Positions 17,391 through 27,355 are shown, counted from the stretch's first letter. The stretch: DNA of 64,000 nt from Thiocystis minor (GCF_016653465.1 NZ_NHSQ01000090.1:62001-126000), one strand, 5' to 3'. The notes: generated by a model from the letters alone, not told the origin. Numbers and translations are program-made.

Positions 17391-19472
17391 TCATGCTTGC
17401 ATTTCGAGCGTCGGCGAGGGGCGTTGCAGGAAATTGCCCTGAACATAGTCGACTCCGGCGGTCCAGAGAACGGTGAGTGCGCGCGCATCCTCAACCCCGG
17501 TGACGATGCTTTTGACGTTGAATTCGCGCGCGAGGGTGGCAAGCGCGATGAGTTGCTGTTGCTTGGCTGGATCGTCCGCCAGTTCATGGGCGAAGTTTGT
17601 CTGTAACAGCACATAGTCCAGGGTCAGACCCTGGAGCAAAAGTTCAGGTCGCTCGACCGCGCCGAATCGGTTGACCGCGACGCGACATTTGATTTTTCTG
17701 AGCGTTTCGATCAGTTTGCCGATACTTGCCAGATTGCCGACGACCAATTCCTCCTGGAACTGGAACGTCAGCCAGTTGCCGCGAACGTCGAATTCGCGCA
17801 GACAATCGCAGATCCACAGAATCGTGTTGGGATTGCGAAACGTGTCCTCGGACAGATTGATGAATAAACTGATGTTATGCCCGGCTCGACGTTGTTCGCC
17901 GATGATCTGGATCGCCGCGCGGATGGCCCATTGGTCGATCCGTTCGATCAGTCCGGCGCGGATCGCGGGGCCAATGAAATCCTTGGCTTCATAGAGATTT
18001 TCTTCCTCGTCGAGCAGGCGAATCAGAACGCTGTAGTTCTCCTGGTTATCTCCCATGAGACTGATGATGGGCTGATAGACGAGCTTGAGCCGATCATGCT
18101 GCAGCGCGGATTCGATCTTGCGCGTCATGGACGCATCATTGTCCTCCGCCCCTTGCTTGGCACGCGCGGCCAGCGATGTTCCCGATTCCAGGCCCGACGT
18201 TTTCGCTTGACCGGCGAATTCATGACCGATGCAGAGCCGATGGGCGGCATTGAGAATGTCTTCCGCGGCCGCAGCCCGATCCCTGACCAGGTAATAGCCG
18301 ATCTCGCAGTCGGCGCCAGCGCGCTCTCTGGCGGCGGGGCCAGGCAGGCGGGCTGTCGATTTGATGTGCTCGGCCAATGCCTTCGATTCGAACTCGCCCA
18401 GGCTGTCGACGATCAGTCCGAAACCGTCATCGTTCACCCGCGCCAGAAAACCGCGATCGGCCACAATGGAGGTGAGAACGGTCTCGAAATCATTGAGTTT
18501 TTTGAGGCCCTGGATGAGTCCCAGATCGTGGAGCAATTGCGTGCTTTGGTTGACGCGGATATAGAAGATCGCGAATGGCCGTTTGACCATGCGTTCGCTG
18601 TCGAGATGATTGTCAATCTCGGCCAGCAGGCGCGCGAGCTCTGTTTCAACGCGGCTGGATCGCGCCTGGGGCGTGTCGGACGGCGCCTTGGCGGCGCCGT
18701 CGATAGCGCTCAGGATCAGCCGGAGACAGGGCTCGTTATCGGCTTCGGACGGCGCGGCGAGCAGCCGCGCCTGGAACTGTCTGTCATCGGTCCGCCGGCA
18801 GGTCACGGTGATCTCTAATGGCTCGCCCAGAGCGGAGGCGTCGCCGCCGCGCAGAACCTCGCGGATCTGCTTTTGTTGTTCGGGAATGAAGAGATCGAGA
18901 AAGGGGGTCGCTTGCAGTTCGTCGAGGTCGGCGTAGCCGAACAGGTTGAGGTAGGCCGGATTGGCATCGAGATGCAGGCCGTCCTGGACGAAGGCGACAC
19001 CCGCGCTGGTGACCGCGATGAGTTCGCGGTCACGCTGTTCGCAGAGCCGCAGGCGTTCGTTCAGCGCGCTGGCCGCCCGCCGTTTCAGCAGATCGGTGAA
19101 TTCGCGCAAGACCGCGAACTTCAGGTGTTCGTTGTCGTTGCGCCGGAGCAGATCCCGCGCGCCTGCCCGTCGCGCCTTGATCAGGTCGCCGGCATGACTG
19201 TCGGCTTCGCCGATCACGAGGAGCGGGATATCGCCTTCCAGTTTGCGATACGCGGCGAACAGGCCGTCAAGATCCACGTTGCGGTCATAGCCGCAACCGA
19301 GAATCATGTCGCAGGCGCGTTGCGCGATCACTTCCTCAAGGCGCTCCGCATGCGGAATCGCGACACTTTTCGCCGCGAAACCGTCCTCGCGCAAGATGCC
19401 GATCAGCCGTTCGGCTTCGGTTGTCTCGGAGGTGATGAACAGCAGGGTGGCGGTTTGATTTTGCACGGACAT
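17391..19472 (-). CDS. FimX-like degenerate GGDEF-EAL c-di-GMP receptor
   Basis: The protein is 693 residues, essentially the length of Pseudomonas FimX (about 691), with the same order: receiver-like domain (1-130), PAS (about 150-270), degenerate GGDEF, degenerate EAL. The GGDEF position reads NDDGF, and the EAL signature reads YSVLIR in place of EALLR. The DDFGTGYS motif is replaced by NRFGAVER, so catalytic acids are missing. FimX binds c-di-GMP through its inactive EAL domain and promotes type IV pilus assembly. That role is likely here too, but no pilus gene is in the window. The receiver lacks a clear phospho-acceptor motif. It is upstream of the ATPase operon on the same strand. Confidence 0.82.
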   Translation of the reverse strand: MSVQNQTATLLFITSETTEAERLIGILREDGFAAKSVAIPHAERLEEVIAQRACDMILGCGYDRNVDLDGLFAAYRKLEGDIPLLVIGEADSHAGDLIKARRAGARDLLRRNDNEHLKFAVLREFTDLLKRRAASALNERLRLCEQRDRELIAVTSAGVAFVQDGLHLDANPAYLNLFGYADLDELQATPFLDLFIPEQQKQIREVLRGGDASALGEPLEITVTCRRTDDRQFQARLLAAPSEADNEPCLRLILSAIDGAAKAPSDTPQARSSRVETELARLLAEIDNHLDSERMVKRPFAIFYIRVNQSTQLLHDLGLIQGLKKLNDFETVLTSIVADRGFLARVNDDGFGLIVDSLGEFESKALAEHIKSTARLPGPAARERAGADCEIGYYLVRDRAAAAEDILNAAHRLCIGHEFAGQAKTSGLESGTSLAARAKQGAEDNDASMTRKIESALQHDRLKLVYQPIISLMGDNQENYSVLIRLLDEEENLYEAKDFIGPAIRAGLIERIDQWAIRAAIQIIGEQRRAGHNISLFINLSEDTFRNPNTILWICDCLREFDVRGNWLTFQFQEELVVGNLASIGKLIETLRKIKCRVAVNRFGAVERPELLLQGLTLDYVLLQTNFAHELADDPAKQQQLIALATLAREFNVKSIVTGVEDARALTVLWTAGVDYVQGNFLQRPSPTLEMQA

Positions 19473-19585
19473 CCTGAGGTGTCGGCGGAAGCGGATAAAT
19501 CAAGGATGACTGATTATCGGCCTTTGCGCGTGATTTGTGAAAGAGAATAAGGCGCGAGACGCAGGCACGAGAATTCTTTGCCGAT

Positions 19586-20626
19586 TCAGAAAATGGGTCT
19601 TTTCGAGCCGGCTCCCGGTACTTCGCGAACCAGTTGCGGAACCAGATAACCGGGTAGCTGTTCGCGCAGAGACGCGATCAGCTCGGTTGCGCATGCGTCG
19701 GTGACCTGGAAATGCGCCGCGCCCGCCACGGGATCGAGCTGATGGAGATAATAGGGCAGGGCACCGCATTGGAACAGCCGTTCGCTGAGCTGGCGTAGGG
19801 TCGTGCTGTCGTCGTTGACCGCCCGCAACAGGACGCTTTGATTCAGGGCGGTCACCCCGGCGCGTCGCAGTCGTTGCACCGCCTGCTCGGCCGCCGGTCC
19901 CAACTCATTGGGATGATTGGCATGAATGACCACCACGGGAGTCAGACGCGAGCCGCTGAGGATCGCGCAGAGCCGTTCCGTCACCCGGTTCGGCAGCACG
20001 ACCGCGAGTCGGGTGTGGATGCGCAGGCGGCGCAGATGCCCGATGCCATTGAGTTCGGCGATGAGCCTCTCAAGCGACCGGTCGTCGCGCATCAAGGGGT
20101 CGCCGCCGCTCAGGATCACCTCGGACAGTGACGGGTCCGCCGCGATCCGGGCGAGTGCGGAGGCATCGCGCACCGCCGCGGACCCCATGGCGGCATACGG
20201 GAAATGTCTGCGGAAACAATAGCGGCAATGGATCGCGCAGGCGCCGGTGGCGATCAGCAGCGCTCTCCCCGCGTATTTTTGCAGCAGACCGTGACCGCGA
20301 TCGGCGGCGGCATCGCCGACCGGGTCGTTGATATAGTCGTCGCTTCCCGCCCGTTCGGCGACCCGCGGCAGCACCTGTCGGAGCAGGGGGTCATTGGGAT
20401 CGCCGGGGCGCATCAGCGCGGCGAATGCGTGCGGAACCAGCAGGCGGAAGGCGAGCGGGGAGGTCCGGTCGAGATCCGGGAGATCCTTGCCATCGAGACC
20501 GAGCGCATCGAGCAGGGCCGCGACCTCGGTAAAGGACGCGGCGAGGGCCTGCTTCCAGGCGGCGGTCTCGCCAGAGGCGATCCGCTCGGCATCGCTCTGA
20601 CAAGCGGCGGGGCTTCGCGTTACCAT
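19586..20626 (-). CDS. epmB: EF-P beta-lysylation protein EpmB
   Basis: EpmB is a radical-SAM lysine 2,3-aminomutase. It makes R-beta-lysine, which EpmA then attaches to elongation factor P. Residues C130, C134 and C137 (CAIHCRYC) hold the 4Fe-4S cluster. Other family segments are [10 protein letters not shown] and [14 protein letters not shown] chose ATG 20626 (MVTRSPAAC, 346 residues), because the longer start at 20662 would overlap the efp start codon. The gene is divergent from efp with a 34-base gap, so a shared regulatory region must be very compact. Confidence 0.92.
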   Translation of the reverse strand: MVTRSPAACQSDAERIASGETAAWKQALAASFTEVAALLDALGLDGKDLPDLDRTSPLAFRLLVPHAFAALMRPGDPNDPLLRQVLPRVAERAGSDDYINDPVGDAAADRGHGLLQKYAGRALLIATGACAIHCRYCFRRHFPYAAMGSAAVRDASALARIAADPSLSEVILSGGDPLMRDDRSLERLIAELNGIGHLRRLRIHTRLAVVLPNRVTERLCAILSGSRLTPVVVIHANHPNELGPAAEQAVQRLRRAGVTALNQSVLLRAVNDDSTTLRQLSERLFQCGALPYYLHQLDPVAGAAHFQVTDACATELIASLREQLPGYLVPQLVREVPGAGSKRPIF

Positions 20627-20660
20627 TGCACGGTTTAGTTTCACAGAAAACGAGGATGGC

Positions 20661-21233
20661 ATGGCTTTTTACAGTACCAGTGAATTCAAGGGCGGACTCA
20701 AGATCATGCTGGACGGGGATCCGTACAACATCGTCGAGAACGAGTTCGTCAAGCCCGGCAAGGGGCAAGCCTTCAATCGGGTGCGAGTGCGCAATCTGAA
20801 GACCGGGCGAACCGTGGAAAAGACCTTCAAGTCGGGCGATACCGTCGAGGCGGCCGACGTCCATGATACGGAGATGCAGTATCTCTACAACGACGGCGAA
20901 GAATGGCACTTCATGGATCCCGAGAGCTTCGAGCAGATGACCGCCGACGCGAACGCGGTCGGCGAGGCCGCGAAGTGGATCAAGGATAACGATGTCTGCA
21001 AGGTGACCCTCTGGAACGGTGCCCCGCTGGCGGTCGATCCTCCCAATTTCGTGGTCTTGCAGATCGTCGAAACCGATCCGGGCCTCAAGGGTGATACCTC
21101 GGGCGGCGGCGGTAAGCCGGCCACGCTGGAGACCGGCGCCGTGGTACGCGTCCCCTTGTTCGTCCAGTCGGGCGAATCCATCAAGGTCGATACCCGCACC
21201 GGAGAATACGTCTCGCGCGTCAAAGACGCCTGA
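20661..21233 (+). CDS. efp: Elongation factor P
   Basis: EF-P enters stalled ribosomes and helps form Pro-Pro bonds. The 190-residue length is normal. The loop KPGKGQAF carries the modified lysine K34, and K34 matches the residue lysylated in Escherichia coli. The presence of epmB and epmA on either side supports beta-lysylation and not rhamnosylation. ATG 20661 has GAGG five bases upstream. Confidence 0.96.
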   Translation: MAFYSTSEFKGGLKIMLDGDPYNIVENEFVKPGKGQAFNRVRVRNLKTGRTVEKTFKSGDTVEAADVHDTEMQYLYNDGEEWHFMDPESFEQMTADANAVGEAAKWIKDNDVCKVTLWNGAPLAVDPPNFVVLQIVETDPGLKGDTSGGGGKPATLETGAVVRVPLFVQSGESIKVDTRTGEYVSRVKDA

Positions 21234-21326
21234 ACCGCGACCATCCGGGGCCGCCGACGGGTTGTCGGCGCGCGCACGCCCCTGGGGTAACGATCGACTG
21301 GCGGCTGCGCCGTCCAATTCAGAGCA

Positions 21327-22307
21327 ATGCCTCCCGACCATCTCCCGAACGACTGGCGCCCCAGCGCCGAACTCGCCATGATCCAGGCCCGCGCGGACCT
21401 TTTTGCGCGTCTACGCGCCTTTTTCGCGGCCGCGGGCGTCCTGGAAGTCGAGACGCCGATCCTCTCCCAGGCGGCGGTCACCGATCCGGCGCTGGCCAGC
21501 CTGTCCGTCGGCGGTGTCGGGCCGGCGCGCTCGCTGTATCTCCAGACCTCGCCCGAATTCCCGATGAAACGCCTGCTGGCCGCGGGTAGCGGTCCCATCT
21601 ATCAGATCTGCAAGGTCTTCCGCGACGATGAGCGCGGCCGTTTGCACCACCCCGAATTCAGTCTGCTGGAATGGTACCGTCCCGGCTGGGATCCGTGGCG
21701 ACTCATGGACGAAGTGGCCGAGCTGACGCGCGTGGCGTTGCAACGTCCGACGCTGCCCGTCGAACGGATCGCCTATCGCGAGTTGTTTCTGCAACGTCTG
21801 CATCTGGACCCTTGGTCCGCGACCGTCGAGGATCTGCGCGGCGCGGCGCTGGCGGCTGGAATCGCCGATGCGGCCAGTCTGGATTTGGACGCGGACGCCT
21901 GGCTCGATCTGCTCCTGACCCACTGTCTGGAAGCTGGTCTGGGCCGCGACGGCATGACTTTTTTGGTCGACTATCCGCCCAGTCAGGCGGCGCTGGCGCG
22001 CATCCGCCCCGGCCCCATCCCGGTCGCCGAGCGTTTCGAGCTGTATCTCGAAGGGGTCGAACTGGCCAACGGCTTTCAAGAACTCACGGATGCCGTCGAG
22101 CAGCGGGCGCGCTTTCAGGCCGATCTGGCGCAACGGCGGCGCCGGGGGCAGTCCGAACCGCCGCTTGACGAACGGCTGCTCGCGGCGTTGGCGGCCGGGA
22201 TGCCGGAGTGCTCGGGCGTGGCGCTGGGGCTGGACCGGCTGTTGATGATGGCAACCGGCGTCGACCGCATCGACGGCGTGCTCGCGTTTCCGGTGGAGCG
22301 GGCTTGA
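21327..22307 (+). CDS. epmA: EF-P lysine-34 lysyltransferase EpmA
   Basis: EpmA (PoxA/GenX) is a shortened lysyl-tRNA synthetase that activates R-beta-lysine and transfers it to EF-P K34. The 326-residue length is right, and the protein lacks the tRNA anticodon-binding domain. Class II motifs are visible: motif 2 FRDDERGRLHHPEFSLLEWYR at about 95-115 and motif 3 GVALGLDRLLM near the end. It follows efp after 93 bases, so efp and epmA may be co-transcribed. The hydroxylase EpmC is not in the window. Confidence 0.94.
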   Translation: MPPDHLPNDWRPSAELAMIQARADLFARLRAFFAAAGVLEVETPILSQAAVTDPALASLSVGGVGPARSLYLQTSPEFPMKRLLAAGSGPIYQICKVFRDDERGRLHHPEFSLLEWYRPGWDPWRLMDEVAELTRVALQRPTLPVERIAYRELFLQRLHLDPWSATVEDLRGAALAAGIADAASLDLDADAWLDLLLTHCLEAGLGRDGMTFLVDYPPSQAALARIRPGPIPVAERFELYLEGVELANGFQELTDAVEQRARFQADLAQRRRRGQSEPPLDERLLAALAAGMPECSGVALGLDRLLMMATGVDRIDGVLAFPVERA

Positions 22308-22370
22308 TCCCTAATACAACAGTCGAACCGCAAAGGCGCAAAGTAAACAAAGCAAAACAAGATTCGACTG

Positions 22371-22463
22371 CTCTTAAACCGCGTCCAGTGCGGTATGCGA
22401 TGTTTTTGGATTGGATTAACCTTGGCCGCATCTAGGATAGTCGGAGCGGACGCGGTTTAAGAG
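22371..22463 (+). repeat. AAACCGCGTCC repeat element, copy C
   Basis: A 93-bp element with perfect 16-base terminal inverted repeats: CTCTTAAACCGCGTCC at the left and its exact complement at the right. Inner sequence starts AGTGCGGTATGCGATG. It lies in the gap between convergent epmA and the DUF4139 gene, 18 bases from copy D. Confidence 0.85.
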
Positions 22464-22480
22464 ATTAAAAAAGATAAAAT

Positions 22481-22568
22481 TTTAAACCGCGTCTCTTGTG
22501 AGGCTGGTGAAATCCCCAGCGCCAAACACAAACTGAAAATTACGCATATCGCGCTGGACGCGGTTTAA
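22481..22568 (-). repeat. AAACCGCGTCC repeat element, copy D
   Basis: An 88-bp element with TTTAAACCGCGTC at the left and GACGCGGTTTAA at the right. Its reverse complement starts AAACCGCGTCCAGCGCGATATGCG, close to the start of copy C, so it is in opposite orientation to C. Its right end is only 18 bases from the DUF4139 stop codon. Confidence 0.85.
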
Positions 22569-22586
22569 TTTCGGTTTACGGCAACT

Positions 22587-24062
22587 TTAATGCCGAATTC
22601 GTGCCCGCCAGCTCAGCGTTGTCGAACCGTCCGCGGGGATCTCGATCCGCCAGGACGCCAGGTTGAATGCCTCCTTGGTGTGCGGCTGGCTCTCCTTGAC
22701 CATCTCCCAATCGCCGGGAATGGTTTCGATCGCCTTGACCGTCACCGCTTCGGGCTTGGCGTTCTTGAGTTCCAGTTCGAAGGCCGCTTCATAGGCGTAA
22801 TCATAGGCCGTGGAGCCGCCCAGCTTCTTGAAGCCGGTCTGTTTGCGGCGCGCGGTGACATCGAAGCTCTCGCCAAGTTTGAGAACGACCGTCTCGTTTT
22901 TCGGGGTGTGGTCGATGGCGTCCTCGCCGATGAACTGGGCGTTGCCGCGACTGTCTTTCGAATAGACCCGAATCACGCCCTTGGGCAGCGGAATCCCCAG
23001 ACTGCCATCCCGGTTGACGAACTTCAGCGTGGACGCGACCGGTAGCTTGGTCCAGCCATCCCCCGTTTGCGTCTGGTAGGCGTAGGGTTGTCCCCTGACG
23101 ATCAACTCCTTGACGAACGGCACCCTGGGCGCCGACAGCAGCGCGACCTGCTTGGTTTGCTGATTCAGAATGTCGGTCGGACGGGGCAGGGTGTAGAGAT
23201 GGTATTCCGCCAGACTTTCTTCCTCCGGCATGGGCGCCGCCGCGGGCAGGGCCATCGCGCGCGCCATGGGCGGCATCGGCATGACCTCCTGGACCTGATT
23301 CACCTCGCCCGCCACCAATTGGACCTGCGCCTTGCGATAGGCGATCCCGCTGTCGTTGGTCAGGGTCACCCAGCCGTTGAGATCCATGGTCTGACCGTCC
23401 GGGGCGAGATCGGCCACATAATCCGCTTTCCAGGACAATCCACTGGTCAGATAGGAGAGTTCGAGATTGCCCGTGCCGGCCTGCGCGCTCTCCAGGTGCA
23501 GCACGAGGGTCGGCTGATCGCGCAGATTCTCGGGGACATCGGGGAAGGCGAGATGGCCGACCACCGCAGATTCGATGCGGTCGTCATAGCGCAGCACCAC
23601 GCCGTCGTTGACGGCCAGCACGGTGGCCGTCTCGACGGTCCGCTCGCCGGCATCGTTGGCGCGGATGACCTGGACCGCGCGACCGACGTATTTATTCAGC
23701 AGACTGGTGGGCGTGAGCAGGTCGAAGTCGAAATTCTGTTCCAGCAGGCTCAGGGCGAGTTGCCCCGTGGTGTCCTTGAGCAGGGCCGTCTCGGGGCGGA
23801 TCCGGACCGAAACGGTGCGCCAGGCGAGGCGGTTTTCGCCGGGCTCCAGCGTGACCTTTCGCTGATCCTTGATCAGTGCAAGATCGTCGTTATAGATGGT
23901 GACGGCCAGCGCCTGCTGGGCGGTGTCGTCAATGCGTTGTTCCTGGTCCATGGCAGCCCCCGTCGAGGGAAAAAGGATAATGCTCAGCGTGGCGAGCGCA
24001 AATCCGCGGACGGCACGGCAACGCCGACGCGGACTGGATTGGAAGAGCGGTTGTCTCGGCAT
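22587..24062 (-). CDS. DUF4139 domain secreted protein
   Basis: This 491-residue protein has a basic N-terminus and a hydrophobic signal segment (GFALATLSIILFPSTGAAM), so it is probably exported. The DUF4139 features are visible: YLTSGLSWKADYVADL at about 205-220, a Met/Pro/Ala-rich loop near 262-285 and a beta-rich C-terminal half with conserved NREG-like RDGSLGIPLPKG. No molecular function is established for the family. It is monocistronic, and its start is followed upstream by the hexanucleotide repeat region. Confidence 0.82.
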   Translation of the reverse strand: MPRQPLFQSSPRRRCRAVRGFALATLSIILFPSTGAAMDQEQRIDDTAQQALAVTIYNDDLALIKDQRKVTLEPGENRLAWRTVSVRIRPETALLKDTTGQLALSLLEQNFDFDLLTPTSLLNKYVGRAVQVIRANDAGERTVETATVLAVNDGVVLRYDDRIESAVVGHLAFPDVPENLRDQPTLVLHLESAQAGTGNLELSYLTSGLSWKADYVADLAPDGQTMDLNGWVTLTNDSGIAYRKAQVQLVAGEVNQVQEVMPMPPMARAMALPAAAPMPEEESLAEYHLYTLPRPTDILNQQTKQVALLSAPRVPFVKELIVRGQPYAYQTQTGDGWTKLPVASTLKFVNRDGSLGIPLPKGVIRVYSKDSRGNAQFIGEDAIDHTPKNETVVLKLGESFDVTARRKQTGFKKLGGSTAYDYAYEAAFELELKNAKPEAVTVKAIETIPGDWEMVKESQPHTKEAFNLASWRIEIPADGSTTLSWRARIRH

Positions 24063-24155
24063 GGCGTTCTCGCTTCATGAATCGGTTGCGCTTTCGCGAA
24101 GTCGCATCGTCAGGCTGTTAGAGCGAACGGTGATAGCAAAGCTGAACAGCGATCA

Positions 24156-24241
<86 letters not shown>

Positions 24242-24293
24242 ATCGACTCTCCGATGACGACAACGACAACGTCCGCTTTATCGCGCTGTTGCT

Positions 24294-24557
24294 CTACAGA
24301 AGTTTGACCAGCGCCGCCACCGTCGCGATGCTGGCCATCATCATGGCCCCGAGCTTAATGATCAGGCGGTATTCCAGTTCGCGGGTATCCGCTTTGAGCG
24401 CGAGTTCCAGCGCGTGCAGATCGGCCTTGGTGGCGAGATCCGCCTCGATATGGGCGGCCCGAAACGCCTCGGCGATCGCCTCGGCCTGGTTCTCCGGTAT
24501 GCCAGACGCCTTGATGGTGCTGATGAATTTATGGGTGTCGAAGATGATGGTGGTCAT
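24294..24557 (-). CDS. DUF1640-type coiled-coil membrane protein
   Basis: An 87-residue protein. The start IFDTHKFISTIKASGIPENQAEAIAEAF is characteristic of the DUF1640/CCDC90 group. A charged coiled-coil segment follows (DLATKADLHALELALKADTRELEYRL). The C-terminus is a single membrane helix (LGAMMMASIATVAALVKLL). Eukaryotic relatives regulate mitochondrial calcium uptake, but the bacterial function is unknown. It lies between the hexanucleotide array and inverted-repeat element R1. Confidence 0.8.
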   Translation of the reverse strand: MTTIIFDTHKFISTIKASGIPENQAEAIAEAFRAAHIEADLATKADLHALELALKADTRELEYRLIIKLGAMMMASIATVAALVKLL

Positions 24558-24588
24558 GGGCGGTCTCGCGGGACGGTAATGTGGATAA

Positions 24589-24764
24589 GGCTACGATCAT
24601 CGATCCGGCCAGTGTTCCGGGGCGGGTGTCCCGCTTCCATGTCGCAGATTGCCTGATGGTGCCAAATGCTTGCTGATGCGCTGTCGTTGTCGTTGTCGTT
24701 GATTCGATTACGACAACGACAACGACAACGACAACGAGCGATGGCCGAAACGATGATCGACGCC
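24589..24764 (+). mobile_element. Inverted-repeat mini-element R1 (176 bp)
   Basis: The ends are GGCTACGATCATCGATCCGG and the near-complement CCGAAACGATGATCGACGCC. The interior holds three GTCGTT units (24683-24700) and four CGACAA units (24711-24736), which can pair. The length is almost equal to element R3. No coding capacity. Its 8-base flanks (GTGGATAA and CCCGAAAC) do not match, so it has no visible target duplication. It ends 17 bases from the stop codon of the phosphodiesterase gene. Confidence 0.85.
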
Positions 24765-24781
24765 CCCGAAACCAATCGGAA

Positions 24782-27355
24782 CTACCCAGTCTCGGCGGCT
24801 CTCCGAGGTGCGAATTCGTTTTGCGTTTGCCAAAGCATCCTGGCTAACCGCACGCCTTCGTGCGCGGCCGCGCGCAGATCCTCGGTGCGGCAGGGTTTCG
24901 TCAGATAGCGGAAGACGCCGCCGCGGTTGATGGCGCCGGACGGGATCGCGGCCTCGCTGGCCGCCGAGAGCATGATGCGCACGATGTCCGGATAGCGTTG
25001 GCGTACCTGTTCTAGCAGGGTGATGCCATCCATTCCGGGCAGGCCGTAGTCGGCAATCAGCAGATAGATCTGTTCATGGTCCAGGATCTCCCACACCGCC
25101 TCCGCGCAATCGACCGCGAAGATCGTCAGACCCTGATTGGCGAGCTGCGCGCTCAGGAGCCGGCGCTGTACTGGATCGTCCTCGACGATCAGCACGCCCA
25201 GTGCCGTCAATTTGATCAACGCGGGCGGCAGCACCGCGCCGGGATCGGCGGCGATCAGACGCGCGAAGTCATCGGCTGGCATGGGTTTGCCGGTGCGATA
25301 TCCCTGCACGAGATCGCAGCCCAGGCGGTGCAGGAGCGCGATCTGGTCATCCGTCTCGACCCCTTCGGCGACCACGCGGATGCCCAGACCGTGGGCCATG
25401 GCGATGGTCGCGCGGACGATCGCCAGGTTGCCCGCGTCCTCAACTAGGTTGTTGACGAAGCCGCGGTCGATCTTGAGGATGTCCACCGGAAAGCCGCTGA
25501 GATACGCGAGGCTGGAATAGCCGGTGCCAAAATCGTCCAGGGCCACGGTGACGCCAAGTTTGCGGATGGCGATGAGTTGGCGGCGGGCCTTGTCCGGATC
25601 GTCCAGCAGCAGGCTTTCCAGCAGCTCGATCTGAAACAGATGCGGCGCGATCCCGGTCTCGGCCAGTGCGGCGGCAATCTCGTCGGGCAGGGTTTCGCTC
25701 GCGAATTGCGGCCCGGCGATATTGATACTCACCTGCTGGGGCGGCAGCGATGCGGCCGACCAGAGGCGCATCTGTTGCAGCGCGGCGCGCAGCACCCACT
25801 GCCCGACCGGGTGCACCAGATCGGTGGTCTCGACCAGCGGGATGAAGTCGCCCGGCGAGATCAGCGCACCGTCCGGGCGGCGCCAGCGAATCAGCGCCTC
25901 GCTTCCGACGATGGTCGCCGTGGCAAGATCGATCTTCGGTTGATAATGGAGTTCAAACTCGTCCTGTTGCAGCGCCTGACGAAGCTGTTGAAGCAGATGC
26001 AGCCGATGGGTGGAGGAGGACGTCATCTCGGGGGTGTAGAAGGCGATGGAGCCCGTGCAGGCTTTCTTGGCCGAATGCAGCGCCGACCCTGCGTCTCTCA
26101 GTAATTCGATGGCATCGCGCGCGTCGTCGGGATAGAGCGCGACGCCAATACAGACGGTCATGCACAGTTCGCTGCCATCGAGCAGCGGGAGCGGCGCGCG
26201 CAGGCAGTCCTGAAGCCGTCTGGCCTGTTGGGTCGTCCAATCGCGATCGGGCGCGTTTTCCAACACGAGGGTGAACACATCTCCGCTGATGCGCGCCACG
26301 ATCGTGGCGGGTGGCGAGTTGGCCACGAGCCGACCGGCCAGGGTCTTCAGCACCTGCTCCCAGATCTCATGCCGGTGGGAATCCATGACGTGTTTGAAGC
26401 CGTCCAGATCGAGCGTCAGGACGGCGACCCTGGTATTGGCGAAGCCGGCGAAATTGAGCGTCTGGGTCAGGCGTTTGCGCAGCAGGCGCGCATTGGGCAG
26501 ATTGGTCAGTTGGTCGTGGCCGCTGAGATAGTCGATCTGATGCTGACGGCTCAGGTCGTACCAACTTACCAGCAGCGCATCCTCGTCGTCGAGCGCGACC
26601 CGCGACAGGGTGACCTCGACCTGAAAGCGCCCGCCATCGTCTCGCTGGTGCTCCCATTCGAAGCGATGGGTGCCCTGCTGGAGGGTCAGATCGATCAACT
26701 GACGGGCCTTGATCGCGGAATCCTGACCGTCGGGCTGGAAGGGCGGAGAGAGATCCTCGGGCGACAGATCGCAGCGTCCATCCTCCAGATCCAGACCGAG
26801 CATACGTTGGGCCGCCAGGTTCGCGGACACGAAGCGGCCAGCGCGGATAATCAGCATCCCCTCGCTGGCAGACTCGAACAGGGCGCGGTAGCGGGCATCG
26901 CTCTCGCGCAGTGCGCGCTCGACGCGCTTGAGTTCGTCGATATCGTCGACGATCCAGATCACGCCCTTGGATAAATCGGCGGGGACGGCGGTATCGAGCG
27001 CCCTGCCCGAGAGCGAGCAGTCAAACGGGCGGCCGTCCCGGCGTCTCAGCTGATATTCGACATGCGGTTGTTCGCGGTTTCTCAGCGGCTCAAAGAAGCG
27101 CTTGCCGAAGTCGAGGAAGCGCTCCTCGGACAGATGCAGCGTCCGGACGCTCAGGCCGATCAACTCTGTCGGATTCCGGTAGCCAAGAATCTCGGCGAGA
27201 CGGGCGTTCGCGCGGGCGATGATGCGCTCGCCGGTCAGGAGCATGATGCCGACGAAGGCGTTATCGAAGATGGCCTGGAGTTGAGCCTCGCTCTCGCGCA
27301 GGCGATCCTCGGCCGTTTGTCCGCGGGCGTTGTCGTTCAGACGCTGTTTCTCCAT
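24782..27355 (-). CDS. PAS-PAS-GGDEF-EAL-REC c-di-GMP phosphodiesterase
   Basis: This 857-residue cytoplasmic protein probably hydrolyses c-di-GMP. Order: two PAS domains (about 20-270), degenerate GGDEF (motif SGDVF, so unlikely to be a cyclase), intact EAL (E486 of SEALIRW, DDFGTGYSS, VAEGVET), then a C-terminal receiver with phospho-acceptor D769 in LIADYGLPG. A receiver at the C-terminus is less common. I chose ATG 27355, which has GGATGGG just upstream. A further in-frame ATG at 27388 lies inside element R2 and has no ribosome site. The gene sits between inverted-repeat elements R1 and R2. Confidence 0.88.
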   Translation of the reverse strand: MEKQRLNDNARGQTAEDRLRESEAQLQAIFDNAFVGIMLLTGERIIARANARLAEILGYRNPTELIGLSVRTLHLSEERFLDFGKRFFEPLRNREQPHVEYQLRRRDGRPFDCSLSGRALDTAVPADLSKGVIWIVDDIDELKRVERALRESDARYRALFESASEGMLIIRAGRFVSANLAAQRMLGLDLEDGRCDLSPEDLSPPFQPDGQDSAIKARQLIDLTLQQGTHRFEWEHQRDDGGRFQVEVTLSRVALDDEDALLVSWYDLSRQHQIDYLSGHDQLTNLPNARLLRKRLTQTLNFAGFANTRVAVLTLDLDGFKHVMDSHRHEIWEQVLKTLAGRLVANSPPATIVARISGDVFTLVLENAPDRDWTTQQARRLQDCLRAPLPLLDGSELCMTVCIGVALYPDDARDAIELLRDAGSALHSAKKACTGSIAFYTPEMTSSSTHRLHLLQQLRQALQQDEFELHYQPKIDLATATIVGSEALIRWRRPDGALISPGDFIPLVETTDLVHPVGQWVLRAALQQMRLWSAASLPPQQVSINIAGPQFASETLPDEIAAALAETGIAPHLFQIELLESLLLDDPDKARRQLIAIRKLGVTVALDDFGTGYSSLAYLSGFPVDILKIDRGFVNNLVEDAGNLAIVRATIAMAHGLGIRVVAEGVETDDQIALLHRLGCDLVQGYRTGKPMPADDFARLIAADPGAVLPPALIKLTALGVLIVEDDPVQRRLLSAQLANQGLTIFAVDCAEAVWEILDHEQIYLLIADYGLPGMDGITLLEQVRQRYPDIVRIMLSAASEAAIPSGAINRGGVFRYLTKPCRTEDLRAAAHEGVRLARMLWQTQNEFAPRRAAETG

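Noticed and set aside
24782-27355. Diguanylate cyclase activity of the PAS-GGDEF-EAL-REC protein
   Set aside because: The GGDEF position reads SGDVF, which lacks the catalytic acid pattern. Only the EAL domain looks active.
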